NCBI GenBank assembly: GCA_022605405.1
Contig: JABYQQ010000036.1
Location: 168,001 to 232,000 of the forward strand
DNA length: 64,000 bases
Source of the DNA: Earliella scabrosa
Taxonomy: Eukaryota; Basidiomycota; Agaricomycetes; Polyporales; Polyporaceae
Direction: 5' to 3'
The notes under the pieces are model-generated. The model ran no database searches, was not told the DNA's origin, and saw only the letters and a list, made by a program, of their open reading frames with translations. Each line of letters opens with the position of its first letter. Positions within the stretch are counted from its first letter, which is position 1. Positions 21,595-32,789 of the stretch are shown piece after piece. Position numbers and translations under genes: made by a program.

Positions 21595-23747
21595 TTAGGA
21601 GGAAGCGGGGCCGTCGATGCCCATCTTCTTGCGCACGACCTCGAACGTCTTGAGCATCTTCCTCCTCGCCCCCAGGGCTGCAACGCCCTTCGCCTCAAGC
21701 TGGGCCTCGTCCATCACCACCATATCGCGCCAGTGCATGCCCTCAAAGTTGGGCGTGTACTTGTGCAGCCGCAGGCTCCGCAGCCACGCGGGGATGTCGT
21801 CCAGCAGCTTCGGGTCGACGTCCTCATCGTCCTTCTTCTCCCGCTGCCCAACCGGCTTCGAGTTCCCGCCCCGGTTCCCCATCCCCCGGTTGCCGCGCAT
21901 GTTGCTCTGGTTGCTAAGCCCCATGCCGAACGGCCCGAGTCCAGGCTGCCCAAGCTGACCGAGCTGGCCCGCCGCCGCCATCTGCATCGCGAGCATCTGC
22001 TCAGGCGTGACGCCCATCGCCGCGAGGTTCGACATGTTGAACACGGTGTTGAATGGGCTTACGGGCGCCATTCCCGCCGCAGCGAGCGCCGCCATGTTGA
22101 ATCCACCAGTGCCTGGCATGCCAGCGAGAGCGGGGTTCGCCATGCCCATACCCGCGAACCCGGGCATGTTCAGACCGTTCATGCTGCCGTCGTCGCTGAA
22201 CCGCCCAGACGTGTTCGAAAGGGCGGGGCTGCGCGCGCCGCCCCACCCGACCTGGCCACCGAACGCGCTGAGGTTGCCGTTGCCGCTGACGTTCCGGAGG
22301 TTGCGCTGCGCGCCACCGTTCTGACCCTGGTGACCCTCATCGTCGTTGTTCTGCGCGTTCTTCGACAAACGGTTGAACTTCTTGGGCGGGTCAGAGATGA
22401 GCGGCACAGCGGCGCCGCCACCTGAAGACGTCCAGTCGTTGAGCTTCTGTGCAGCGGCGTCCAGGCTCTGGTTGGGGTTGCGAGTGTCCTTGAAGATCGG
22501 GATCAACGGCGTGTTGACCATGCTCGCCCAGCTGCCTCCCGGCATGGGTGACAACTGATCACCCTCGTCACCGCGAGGCGACTTCAGGGCGTTCGCAAGA
22601 CCCGAAAAGTCGGTGCTCTTCGGGCGGGAGGCAGGGTTCGAGGGCGAGATTGTGATCTCCTGGGCGGGAGACGACGAACGCTCATCGACCTGGCCGAGCT
22701 GGTTCGAACCGGAGCCCCAGGTGTTGCGGTCGGAGCCCACAGTGGACGAAAGAGCAGGCGCAGAGATGCGGTGTGCAGCATTGCTGGCCTTGAGCTTGGC
22801 GCGCTGCTGTGCAAGCGTCGCGGCAGGGTCGCTCGCGTTGTTTGCAGACTCTGGGGACAAGAACGAGCTGCCAAGAGCACTGCCAGAGAAGTTACGGGTG
22901 GTAGGGGAGCCCGGCAGGTTGGACTTCAGGCCGGGTGACTTCAAGCTCATGCTCGCAAGCTTGGCCTCCATCTGGCTCTGCATGGAACCTGCGGAAAGAC
23001 GTGAGGGTAAACTCAGTAGATGGTAATACCTGGACGTACCTCCGACGGCAGGAGAGAGCAGAGCGGTCATGGGGTCGGACCGAGCCATTTGCTGAAGGAC
23101 GGTGATGAAGAATCGAATCTGAACTTGGGTAGAATGTTGCAAAAGACTGTAAAGAGCGGCTGTGCGCTCGGCTTCGGAGAGAACCTTGAACCCTGGGGTG
23201 GAAAATTCACATGAGCCGTCCGTCCCTCTTGTTCCAATCATGACATATGTGCGTGCCAGGATGCGAAGGCATCGCGGCAGGACTAAAGCAAGCATGACTA
23301 CTCACATTGCTCGATGGCACTGAGTTCTTCCTTGAAATTGACGTCAAGAGAGGCAGCAGCCATTTCTTCCTGGATGACCATGAGCAATGCATCAAACCAC
23401 AGCGTCGCCACTGCACTCACCAGCGTCACCTCGTAGTTCTGGAAAGTCTCGAACCATTGGTCGATAGCTTCGGCTATAGGCATGATTAGCGCAGTTGACG
23501 AGAGCAATCAAGCTGCGTACGCACCCTCAGGGGTCTGGAACATGCCGGCACTGCCCAAAAGTTCGCTCGTGGGGCGCGCGCCGTTCGAGTGCGCTCCGGG
23601 ACGGGGAGAGGCGGGGGCAAGGCCCTGCGAACCGACGGGGCGAGCGGAGGTGGGACCCATGGATGCACGGAAGCTAGGGGACCTGCCGCCGGCGTTGCCA
23701 CCGGGGGCGGGGGAAACGCTAGGACTGGGGGGCGCAAGACTAGACAT
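21595..23747 (-). CDS. VTS1: SAM-domain RNA-binding protein VTS1 (Smaug type)
   Basis: Exons in reading order: 23747-23525, 23473-23421, 23369-23306, 23192-23040, 22988-21595; 628 aa. It binds Smaug-recognition hairpins in mRNA and recruits the CCR4-NOT deadenylase. The conserved N-terminal region AIDQWFETFQNYE...EEMAAASLDVNFKEELSAIEQWF runs across three small exons. The last 80 residues are the SAM domain (IPAWLRSLRLHKYTPNF, MVVMDEAQLEAKGVAALGARRKM). The middle is a Gly/Met/Asn-rich disordered stretch (MGMANPALAGMPGTGGF and similar). Family length and order fit well. Nothing looks broken. Confidence 0.93.
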
Positions 23748-24565
23748 GTTTTGAGAGAAAAGCTAAGGGCAGCAAGTCGACGTCGAGTCGGGATTTGGCT
23801 AGAATCAAGCAGCACGGTCCGGGGGGCGTGCGACGATGCTAGACAAGACCAGCGGAGCCTGCCGGTCTAGAGAATGAGGAAGTCGGTGGAAGGACTGCTC
23901 GCGACGGCGACGGAGAACGAGGAGAACGTCGAGGACGATGAGGACGATGGGAAAGGGGTTTCGGGGGCATCCAACACCCTTATGCTGGCACCTCCAGCGC
24001 CCTCCGACAAACACCGCCAAACACGCCCGGTGGCTGCTCGCCTTGATCTCTCCATCATTCATCTGTTCTCCGAGCAGACACTGCCCCCGCCCTCAGCCCG
24101 CCACGAGGCCTCTACTTTTACGTCGACGTGCTCTCTTCAGCACACATCGCGCGCGTGCAAACGAACACCGGCGACGTGGTCGGACCTCCCGGGGTTGCAG
24201 CGCTGGCCATGGCATGGCTCACGGGGACATTGTCGCTGGTGAGAAACAGTCATGTCTTGTCCAGCGAGGGCCGCCAAAAATACAATCAGCACGCGCTGTG
24301 ATACAGTTTCAGAAGCCGGTTTCATCTTCGTTGCATCGCCCGAAAGGTCTGGACGCAGCAAAGGCGGCGTACGAAGAGACTGGCGGGAATTCGAAGTCGA
24401 TTTGTCTCTACGTATGCTTCTGTTCCTGACTATTCATTCAAGTGAGTACACCGCTATGTACCTTAAACGATGTCGTATGTCGCAGAGCCGACATCAAGGA
24501 GTACTAGTACTAGTCATTGCAAGATCGTAACCCAAGAATATTGAAGCTTGGCCAGCTCGACTACT
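23748..24565. other. intergenic region
   Basis: This 818 bp holds the VTS1 promoter, with a GA/CG-rich stretch near 23880-23950, and the 3' end of the next F-box gene. Open frames in it are short and unlike any family I know. Confidence 0.4.
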
Positions 24566-26529
24566 TCAGGCCCAAGTCGGCCAAAGTGAATGAATCTCTT
24601 CCTCAGCCCGACACTCTCGAGGAAGAACCCCGGCCCATTCATGGAGACTGTATAGCTCTGGGTCCACCTCAACCTTCTTAACATGCTCACCGGTCGCCCT
24701 CTTTATCGTCTCGATCACCTCGGCCGTCGACTCTGCGTCCTCTTGACGAGCGTAAAAGGATACGACAAGATGGGGAATCGCCTCTCCCGCATCCGCTCGA
24801 GCACGCAGAAGCTGCGTCAGTTCCGTCAGATCGTGGTCAACGTCCCGCAGGTAGTGGTGCAAGCTGACGAGGTTTGGAGACCCCGAGGTAGAGAGGTGAG
24901 CCGGGGTGGCATGCGGCCACAACACCCCCGTCGGCGGATCCAACGAAATGATGTTTAACAGATGCAACTTCCTCGTCACGAGGAGGGGCGAGGACGCCCA
25001 GTCAAGATTGCGGAGAAGATCGGTTGCTCGCCCGCCTGAGAGCCACAGCTCCTCTGCGTCCGCGAAGGGGCTGCCCTCGAAGGGGCTGCTCGAGAGAAGA
25101 GCCTGAACGAATTCCACAACAACGTGGTCGCGCACCGCTCGCGACGAGGTGAGCTCCACTCGTAAACCACCAGAGAACCGATTGATGGCTTGCAGGGAGA
25201 CCAACAGCGTGGTATCCCCCTCGCAGTATGCCTCCCAAACGCAGTGAACCTTCGTCCGCTCCCACCGCATAGCGGAGACAGCACTCCGTAGGCGTTCGAG
25301 AGGTATCAGCATCATTTCTACGCGAAGCCTGAGGAGGCAGCTTTCCGGCAGCTGCAAGCGGAGCAGCAACTGTTCCACCGCGACGCCGGAGATGTAGAGC
25401 TTTCGAACATGGAGGAGGGGGACGACGAGTTCACCCTCTTCGGCCCGTGGGTTCAGGTCGGTCGCCACGATGCCCTCGATATATCCTTCACGCAGAGCAG
25501 GTGTCTCCGAGAGGAGTCGTAGGACGCCGGAGATGGGGATCCTACCCGTGTGGCGGTCGGCCGAGTGCAATAGGATGAGATGGGTTAGCGTCGGCATGGG
25601 GTTCGTGGGGAGGAAGGTGATGTTCTGCATGACGAGCGACGATATATTCAATACATGTCCACCGAACAAGGAGTGCTCGGTGTACTGGGGGCCATCGGGC
25701 GCGTCAGCGTTGATGATGAGCCGCCGCAGGGAGGTAGGCGGTTCGAAGGACAGCGAAGGGGGCAGTACATCCGCATCATCCTCGATCGACCAGTTCAACT
25801 GGAACGGTCTTCGGCGGTAACGCTGTACCGAGCTCTGGGGATGGACGGCGACGCAGAGTTCCTCAATGTCCTCTCCGCGCTCATCGAAGAACTGAGTGCG
25901 TGAGTCGGTGGGACGGTAAAGGTAGTTGTCCGCGACGACGTGGAGACCTGGTCCATCAGGGATGTACTCTTTTGCGAAGATATCTATGTTGACGGGAAGC
26001 CTCGGCCACGAGGTGAGCTTGCCCTGCCCCCTTCGCAAGTCGGCGTTGTCCCGGGCAAGCGACACACTGGTCCACAGGCGTGACGGGTTCCGGATGATTT
26101 GATGCCAGTGCCGACAAACGGCGCCGAGCGGGAAGATTTTGGAGGTGACCTTCAGGCCGTATGGTCCACATACCGCTTCGTGGCAGTGCGTCTCCGTGTG
26201 GGCAGGGTCCAGTAGCAGTGAGAAGATGTCGATCAAGAGTTCGGCGGGGAGCGTGTTGACGGGTGCCCGGAGGTTGATCGCATAACGAATCCTCCAGTCC
26301 ATGCGTTTCAGTATATTAAGCATAGCGCGGAGCTAAGTGATGTTGTTAGCTACCACGACTCCCGGCAGTACAGATACAAGCATACCTTTTTCACGCTATC
26401 GCTGAGTGAACGCGTAAGTGCTACGAACGATGTAGATGGTACCACATCCACGTACCCGGCTACCAACTGACCAACATCTGCGATATTGCTCTGCTGGTCA
26501 ATGAGCTTAAATTGTTCGTACAGGCCCAT
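24566..26529 (-). CDS. F-box protein
   Basis: Exons in reading order: 26529-26386 and 26332-24566; 636 aa. A canonical fungal F-box follows the junction (NTLPAELLIDIFSLLL, then AVCRHWHQIIRNPSRLWTSV). The remainder has loosely spaced Leu-rich strands (PTSLRRLIINA, LPTNPMPTLTHLILLHS) without a clear LRR consensus. It should act as a receptor in an SCF ubiquitin ligase; the target is unknown. Exon 1 (48 codons from the ATG at 26529) joins in phase 0. An internal ATG at 26323 could also start the protein if exon 1 is not used. Confidence 0.82.
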
Positions 26530-27009
26530 CGGAGAGACGGAACGCGCAATCGATGGAGACGAAGGAGGTGAGGGATGCGAGACTGCTGGGAGGACGAGGC
26601 TTCAGCCGTCCTTTTGAACGGTTCTAGTTGATTCTTGCACGTGCGCTTACATACCCACCCACCGCAGTACGTAACCTCGGGACCCTGTCGTCAGTACACG
26701 GACAAGCCTTTTACATCAGCTTAACATGAGTATGAGACGTTGCTGCAGGGCAGTATGTGAGGACTGAGACTTCCATTCTCTGGGTGCATGCGGCAGCTGG
26801 CTATCGCACTTGAAGCTTGAACGTTTTTTTGGGTTCCTCGTTTATTGCCCTCGAGGGCCGAGCCCTATGGTAGGCGAACGCGTAGCTAGGTAGTCGTGCT
26901 GGTAACTGGGTCGAGAAGGTGGTCGCTGATCAGAGGGGTAAGGGGGTGGGTGGGGAGGGCCGAGCGAGCTTGAACGTTGAAGAGGGATAGAGTATGCAAG
27001 AAGTACCGG
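26530..27009. other. intergenic region
   Basis: This 480 bp contains the F-box gene promoter and the pectinesterase 3' UTR. It includes a T7 run near 26824 and a G-rich stretch near 26930-26970. I see no gene. Confidence 0.4.
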
Positions 27010-28647
27010 TCACAGAACGTAGTCTCTGTCTATCCATTTCGGACGTTCCAGGAAGACCTTCTCGATGGTGAAGTTACTCGCATCCTTCTTATCCAGGAAA
27101 TGCTCCAGTGGAATGCGTCCGGAGGTGTCTCCGCCCGGACCTGCCGTACCCACTACGTCAGAATAACCACCCATGGACACATGAACGACTCACCACTCGA
27201 GTCGTACTCCGCGTAGAACGTGGTGTTCATTATGACTGGCCTATCAGTACCAGTCCGTTAGTATCGAAACTCGGCTCGAATAGACATCGGCCTTACCGTG
27301 CGCTATCAAACGGCTTCCATCCCGCAGGGTTGATACTGTCGTCCATGAATGTCCGCAGGAACAGAGTCGTGGCGAGGTCGTTCCATGGCCGACCAAGGAA
27401 GCACTTCTCCCTAGTAGAAATGGTTGCGTTCGCATCTGGCGACTACCAGTCGTTGTTCAATGGTTAGCCGAATATTTGTGCCACAAATGACCAACATACA
27501 CGAATGATCCTCGAGTTCGATATGTACGCTCCGTACCGGTTCCCAGGAGCGTCGGTCAGGTTCGTCCCCTTCCATGCGACAATTCCTCCGCCGCACGCAC
27601 GATTGGCCAGCGTGACGTCCTCGAACCACCTGTATAGGGATTCTCTGGTTGATACAACGTGAGTGCTACTCCGCATCATGCAACACTCACGCTGTTCCGA
27701 ATCCGAAGAGATCTAGATCAACCGCCCGTCAGCACGAAGGCACGACGGTACTAGTCACACAGATCAGACGGACTTACAATCCGTCTGTCCGAAGATGATA
27801 CTGTCGACCACATACGTACTTGCATTCCTGCCCGTGTACCACGTATCTTGATAGCTTGCGAAGGTGCAGCCGTAGAACGACGCATTCGCGTACGAGATGT
27901 CCGTGACAAGGGCCTGCGAGATGGAGAAGTTCGCCTGTCGCAGAGGGATGACGTGGTGAGCGGCACAACTCACGTCGCGCGGTCTACCATCAGAACTGAC
28001 CGCTCGGTTCTCGAAGTCGATGTTGTATGCCTTGAAGTCGACGTTCCCGAAGAGCGGCTGCAATGGCGCACCAGTCGGGCCGGCGCCGATGAGGGAAGCG
28101 TTGAAAGACGGCGCGACGAGTAGGACGGCTGACTGGGCGTCGTCCATTCCAGTCTGCACAAATTTGTTGTCCCAAATATGAACCAGGTTGCGCGTGGACG
28201 CATTTCCTGCTGGATCGAACGCGTTGTCGGGGTCGAGTTGGCCCTGCAATTTGTCCTTAGATTGTAAGTGACATTGATTGAACGACAACGCACCAGGAGT
28301 GTGACGAGATCCGAACGGGTGACGTTGACCGTCTCGTGGTACTCACCCGCCCCGATGAGTATGGTCGCGGCTCCATGTTGAGGCCTAGGACGCTGGAGAA
28401 TCAACAGCCTTGATCTCAACCCTAACACAGTGGGGACTCACAGGGATAGAATCGCCCCTTGAACGGATGTGAAGTCGGCCCGCGGGTCATCCGGCGACAC
28501 AAATATTGTTCCTGGAGCACATCCTTTGAGGGGAGATATATCTGGTGGTTCCTTGAGCTGGCACGCGATGTGGTGAGGGGACAGTGCCAGGACCCCTCGG
28601 TGTATACCGCTGAGCAAGAGCGCTAGCCAGTAATACCGCATGTGCAT
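27010..28647 (-). CDS. secreted pectin methylesterase (CE8)
   Basis: Nine exons in reading order: 28647-28442, 28384-28294, 28243-28001, 27934-27778, 27712-27691 (22 nt), 27629-27500, 27442-27297, 27240-27194, 27152-27010; 394 aa. It removes methyl esters from homogalacturonan outside the cell. A signal peptide is visible (MHMRYYWLALLLSGIHRGVLA). Active-site motifs are complete: Q187 in QALVTD, SYQDTWY (Q209, D210), TDYLFGFGTAWF (D232), and FLGRPW (R301). The catalytic TDYLFGFG block is assembled across two introns around a 22-nt exon. The C-terminal FLERPKWIDRDYVL is family-typical. A second ATG at 28641 gives an equally good signal peptide. A TATA box lies 46-52 nt upstream. Confidence 0.93.
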
Positions 28648-28692
28648 GATGTAAGACGTGCACGGGTGGAAGAGACACTCGCAGGCGCTGCT

Positions 28693-28699
28693 TTTATAG
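28693..28699 (-). promoter_or_regulatory. TATA box of the pectin methylesterase gene
   Basis: TATAAAA is read on the minus strand 46-52 nt before the ATG at 28647. A TATA box this close implies a very short 5' UTR. It fits a regulated secreted-enzyme gene better than a housekeeping promoter. Confidence 0.55.
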
Positions 28700-29366
28700 G
28701 TAGGGTACGAGCGGGCCGTCACGGAGGTCATAGGACACAGAGAAGCCAGTCAGACGGACGGAGAAGATCCTCCATTATCGGCGAGAACCACACGAGCTTT
28801 GAATCATTGTGTTGAGAAGAGAAGGAGGTGCAGAGACGGTATTGCCTGGCGCGACTCTTGAGCTTGAGTGTTTGGGGCGAATGGTGGTGATCATATGCAG
28901 ATAGCACAAGTACGATCCGTCATTCCCTCTCGTTCAGGCCATGCTGTTCTGATCCCGAGAGACAGCGTATGAGACAACTGGACGACGAGCGACGCGGTGT
29001 GCGGAAGCGGTCGAGATGGTCCATCATATACTGTAGCGCGTTACCATGAACCTATCAGCGAAGGTGAAAGGATCGACAAAGGAACACTTTGACCTGTTAA
29101 TGTGCGTTTTGCGGTGCAAGAGGGTGCAAGAGGGCGATCGAAACACACTGGTAACGTAGTCACATCGCCGTCGTCCAGATGTTCAAGTCACGGTCTCGTA
29201 GTAGCCTATAGACGACACATGCGGCAGCACCAGCGGTTCCATTCCGCTGAAGAATAACACGGGTTGATGAGATGACAATGTTGGTACTGTCAATAACCCG
29301 GCATTGCAGAGTACTTCAAGTTGAGGGATCCCGATGGTCGTCGAGGGAGGACAACGCCGCCCTTGA
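28700..29366. other. gene-poor region upstream of the pectinesterase
   Basis: This stretch probably contains the upstream regulatory region of the pectinesterase. A short direct repeat GTGCAAGAGG occurs twice near 29115-29135. I find no open frame with convincing splice sites or family similarity. Confidence 0.35.
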
Positions 29367-29399
29367 AAGTACACCTGATTCCGAAATGAATGCCCGACA
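29367..29399 (-). repeat. 33-bp inverted repeat, left arm
   Basis: This is the reverse complement of 29802-29834; the arms match over 33 bp (core CGGGCATTCATTTCGG) and the inner flanks share a further GATC-containing segment. The arms are about 400 bp apart. No target-site duplication could be recognised, so a mobile-element origin is only a possibility. Confidence 0.75.
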
Positions 29400-29801
29400 A
29401 CTCCGATCACACAAAGCGCGCGAGTGTACCGAAAGTGAACTCAGCTAAAATTCCTGTGGATTTGACCTCATAATACATGATAAACAGGTCTAAAGGATCA
29501 TAGAATGCATGTACCTTTGAGAATGACGCTTGGACTCGTGTTTGACACCAGCGACAGCAACCAGAAGAGGCCAGCTCATCGGGCGCTAGACATGGGACAG
29601 TGAAGCGCCCAAACATATCAGATTTTTCTTTGACATCATCGGCCGCTCTTGTCCCCAAACGTGCTGATTCTAACTCACAAGGAGTGCCTATGTACTGAAG
29701 AACATGGCTGCAGCACTTCGGCGCACATGTGGTGGTGTTCGATACCTCAAAATCTTGGAGAGCACAAGATGTGCTGGTCGTGCGCTTTTTGCGATCAGTG
29801 A

Positions 29802-29834
29802 TGTCGGGCATTCATTTCGGAATCAGGTGTACTT
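29802..29834 (+). repeat. 33-bp inverted repeat, right arm
   Basis: Partner of 29367-29399. The DNA between the arms has an open frame on the minus strand (29407-29811) with several Cys residues but no recognisable domain. It may be the remnant of a small element. Confidence 0.75.
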
Positions 29835-30032
29835 GCCGGGACGTACGGGCGTGAGAATATGGGCACAGAGAGAGCGCTCAGCAGCCTCAGCTGCAAGTTC
29901 GCGCTTGGCGGAGTCGGAACGCGCTCGGCGAGTCGTCCACTGCTTCCCCATAGGATCCGATTCAGTCGTGAAGTGTTGAGCAATTGTCAGACATCGGAAA
30001 AGTAGCGCACGAACAGTCCATTGACCAAACTG

Positions 30033-30490
30033 AATCGCACACATGCGCGCATACATCTAGAGACAACTTCTCAACGCTAAACTTGGCAATCCAAATCGTC
30101 GCAAAGTGCGAAACACTGCGAAGGCTTCCGATGCCGTTCATCGACGTCGCCCGAAGAGGCGTGCGCGCCGGATGTCCTGGGTTATTTCATTTGCAGATAT
30201 CGGATGGCGTCCGTGTGGACACCGTCCCGCAGGACCCTTGGGGGAGTAGTAGACGGGCTCGCGGTACGCAAAGCCGATCTCGTCTACCCAACCATTGGTC
30301 CCCGTGATATTCGACTCTTCTCCGAAGCATCATTCTAGGCCAACCGGGCACCAGAGCGACCGCGCCGTCAGAGATGTCGATGAGGTGCTTACTGGGTCGC
30401 AGAGTCAGCAGGAGAAGCGAGGGAAAGGAGTGGGAGACTGACTGTTTATTTGTCTTCTATATTTCTGTTTGCGGTATTGGACGGGGCACT
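30033..30490 (+). repeat. terminal block, copy 1 (extra tandem copy)
   Basis: About 450 bp resembling 30790-31265 on the same strand and 47610-48110 on the opposite strand (shared strings such as GGATGTCCTGGGTTA and GGGTCGCAGAGTCAGCAGGA). This copy is the most diverged. One frame here reads VVDGLAVRKADL, then TIGPRDIRLFSEASF and a stop, which looks like a genuine protein C-terminus. Single-base shifts break that frame in the other two copies. I do not recognise the protein. Confidence 0.65.
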
Positions 30491-30501
30491 GTAGGATTCG
30501 G

Positions 30502-30560
30502 GTGGATCCGGATGGCCTGCTGGTGTCGTAGGCGGCGCTTGTTGTGACGACGAGGTGTGA
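30502..30560 (+). pseudogene. amputated 3' end of an M64 metallopeptidase gene
   Basis: The bases match the last 20 or so codons of the intact peptidase gene at 48311-48370 (VDPDGLLVS, then AALVVTTRCE and the stop). Here a GAG codon has become TAG after VDPDGLLVS. The upstream part of the gene is missing; instead the block at 30033-30490 abuts it. This marks the breakpoint of the left duplication arm and shows the right arm is the source. Confidence 0.8.
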
Positions 30561-30789
30561 GGAAGTTCGCGGGTGGGCGGCGGTCTGTCGAGCTTGTGTA
30601 AGAACACCTTACCATCTCATGATAGCTATTGAAGTCTGTACGATGCTCTCGTTGCTGAGCACGTTATGGATTCATGTTTGACTCCAAGTACGCCGCCGTG
30701 GGTTGGAAACATTCAAGATCCCGTGCCTCCGTGTTCTGACTGTCCGGTGGGCCCACTCACACCGACCATTGCGCACAACACAGTATATT

Positions 30790-31265
30790 GACCGAACCGC
30801 GTCGCGCACACGCGCGCGTACATCTAGAGACAGCTCAACGTTGGGCGACCGGTATCATCGCAGAGTGCGAACACTGCAAAGGCTGCCGATGCCGTGAATC
30901 GAAGCGCCGCCAGAGGCTTGCGCGCAGGATGTCCTGGGTTACTTGATTTGCAGATAGGTATCAGACGGCCGTGTCCACACGATCGCTCGCATGGACAGAC
31001 CGTCCCGGAGGACCTTTGGCCGGGTAGTGGATGGGCTCGCGAAACGCAAAGCCCATCTCGGCTACACAACTATTGGTCCCCGCGAGATACTCGACTCTTC
31101 TTCGAAGTGTCATTCCGGGCCAACCGGAGCGAGCGCCCCGTCGAAGACGTCGATGAGGTGTTTGCTGGGTCGCAGAGTCAGCAGGAGAAACGAGGGAAAG
31201 AAGTGGCCGACTGACTGTTTATTTCTTTATATATTCCTATTTGTAGTATCGGACGTGGCATTGTC
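30790..31265 (+). repeat. terminal block, copy 2
   Basis: Nearly identical to 47610-48110 (opposite strand) and more distantly similar to 30033-30490. A 106-codon open frame (30894-31214) is preserved in this and the 47.6-kb copy with the same stop, but it is out of register with the frame that looks authentic in copy 1. I therefore treat it as non-coding or decayed. Confidence 0.65.
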
Positions 31266-31479
31266 GGTTTTACTATTCGCTGTGGGCGTGGACGACATGA
31301 ACATGAGATGACGAGCCAGTAGCAGTGACTACTGACCTTATATGTTGTTGTATTCTGTTTTCAGTTTGCGCTGTCGGAATGGGCATCGTTGGGTTTTCTG
31401 GCTGCGCGCCCCTTCAACACACGGGGTGACAACATGGATACGAGAGCTGAGCTCACCTTTTCTCCACTTACACGGCGTC

Positions 31480-31790
31480 GAAGGCTTTGAGGGAAGGGGG
31501 ATCGGCGGGTTGAAGGAAGGGGCTGGGCGGGCTGAAGGATAAGGAGGATGCGGACATTAGGAGGGGGAGAGGGGAGTGTGCGGGTTTGAGGAAGGGGAGG
31601 ATACGGATTGAGGAGGGGGAAGGAGGACGGATTTGAGGAGGCGGAGAGTTCGGGCTTGAGGAAGGAGGAGGTGAACGGGTTGATGGAAGAGGAGTATGGC
31701 GGGCGGGCTGGAGGAGGGAGCAGTCGAAGGAAGTCGCGCCGGGGCGGAGTGGTTGGTAAAGAGGGATAGGCGGTCTTGAGGAAGGTGGGT
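31480..31790 (-). repeat. minisatellite, left arm
   Basis: Degenerate tandem units of about 23 bp, read on the minus strand as variants of CCTCAAGCCCGCAC plus a C/T tail. The + strand is purine-rich. The left array is shorter and more scrambled than its counterpart at 47080-47400. Because 23 is not a multiple of three, the long open frames across it reflect the lack of A/T stops rather than coding. Confidence 0.7.
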
Positions 31791-32172
31791 GCGGCGGACT
31801 TCAGGTGAGTGGCGGGAGGGGAGAGAAAGTGGGGGTGGTCAACGCAGACGGGGGATACTACGTTGGAGAGGACCGCTACAGTCGGACTGAGCATGTGAAG
31901 AGAAAGCACAACGAGGCTGACTCACATGAGAGGAACCGTGTACACCATAAACCCTGTTCGCTGTCGATGACCTGCGTCTGATGAGGTTTTCCTGTAGGTG
32001 GCGACACTACTCACTGTCGAGAGGTTTCCCGTCAGTATGGATGGTGTTCAAGGAGAAATGCTACGTACTCGATCCTTGTGGTCGTGCAGGTGTACTGCAT
32101 GTCGTGCGAGGTCGGCAGCCGCATGCAGTGCTCACTACGGCGGTGGTTGGTAAGAGGGTAGAGAAGAGCATG

Positions 32173-32253
32173 TCAGATACTCACCGACCAGGCTGGGTTA
32201 CCTCTGCGCTGTCTCGCGTCGGGGGAAGATGGCGGGAGAGAGGAAGAGTCCAT
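32173..32253 (-). pseudogene. left copy of the small TATA-ATG open frame (26 codons)
   Basis: The ATG at 32253 begins MDSSSLPPSSPDARQRR and reads to a stop after 26 codons, whereas the right copy (46530-46724) stays open for 64. A TATA-like CATATAAG lies about 28-35 nt upstream (near 32281-32288). The promoter and first 20 or so codons are well conserved between arms. If an intron with a GTAACC donor is removed, both copies encode a similar 40-residue product, so the stop may be intronic. Confidence 0.4.
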
Positions 32254-32789
32254 TGAGGTGGAAGACCAGAGTGAGCGGGCTTATATGCAGGCCTCACAGA
32301 ACCACGTGGAGAGTGTCAACCGCGGTCAGCCTCGCCAGCCGAAGGAGAGACGGGACCTGCGAGCCGAACATGGGCCCGGGATCGACGGTGTCCCATTGTT
32401 GCTTGACGTCATGGCCTGATCCTTGTCCTCTTTGGGCGTCGAGAGAACACCGGCCGCGGCACGGGCCTGCGAGGATGACAAGAGGAAGTCAGTTGCTGCA
32501 CTGGGACGAGCACTCCTACGCAGGGAGTTCAAAATCAGTTGGTGGGCTCACAACACGATGTTGATTATCCATGATTGCTTGTAGATGGACATAACATCCG
32601 CAGGCATAGGAACTGAACCACGAATAACCACATTGTATAAGTACCGCTGGAGCACGGGCCGCATATATGCGCCGTAGTGTGAGCAGCTGAGGACCTGAAG
32701 TAGATTTGCGGAGCACAGCGAGAGCGTCAGCACCTCCACATCGTCCGAAGAGAAGCAAAATATTCACCTTTACCACTGTATACACATGG

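Noticed and set aside
30894..31214. 106-codon frame conserved in two copies of the terminal block
   Set aside because: The third copy shows a different, better frame for the same DNA; near-identity of the two arm copies alone explains the shared frame.
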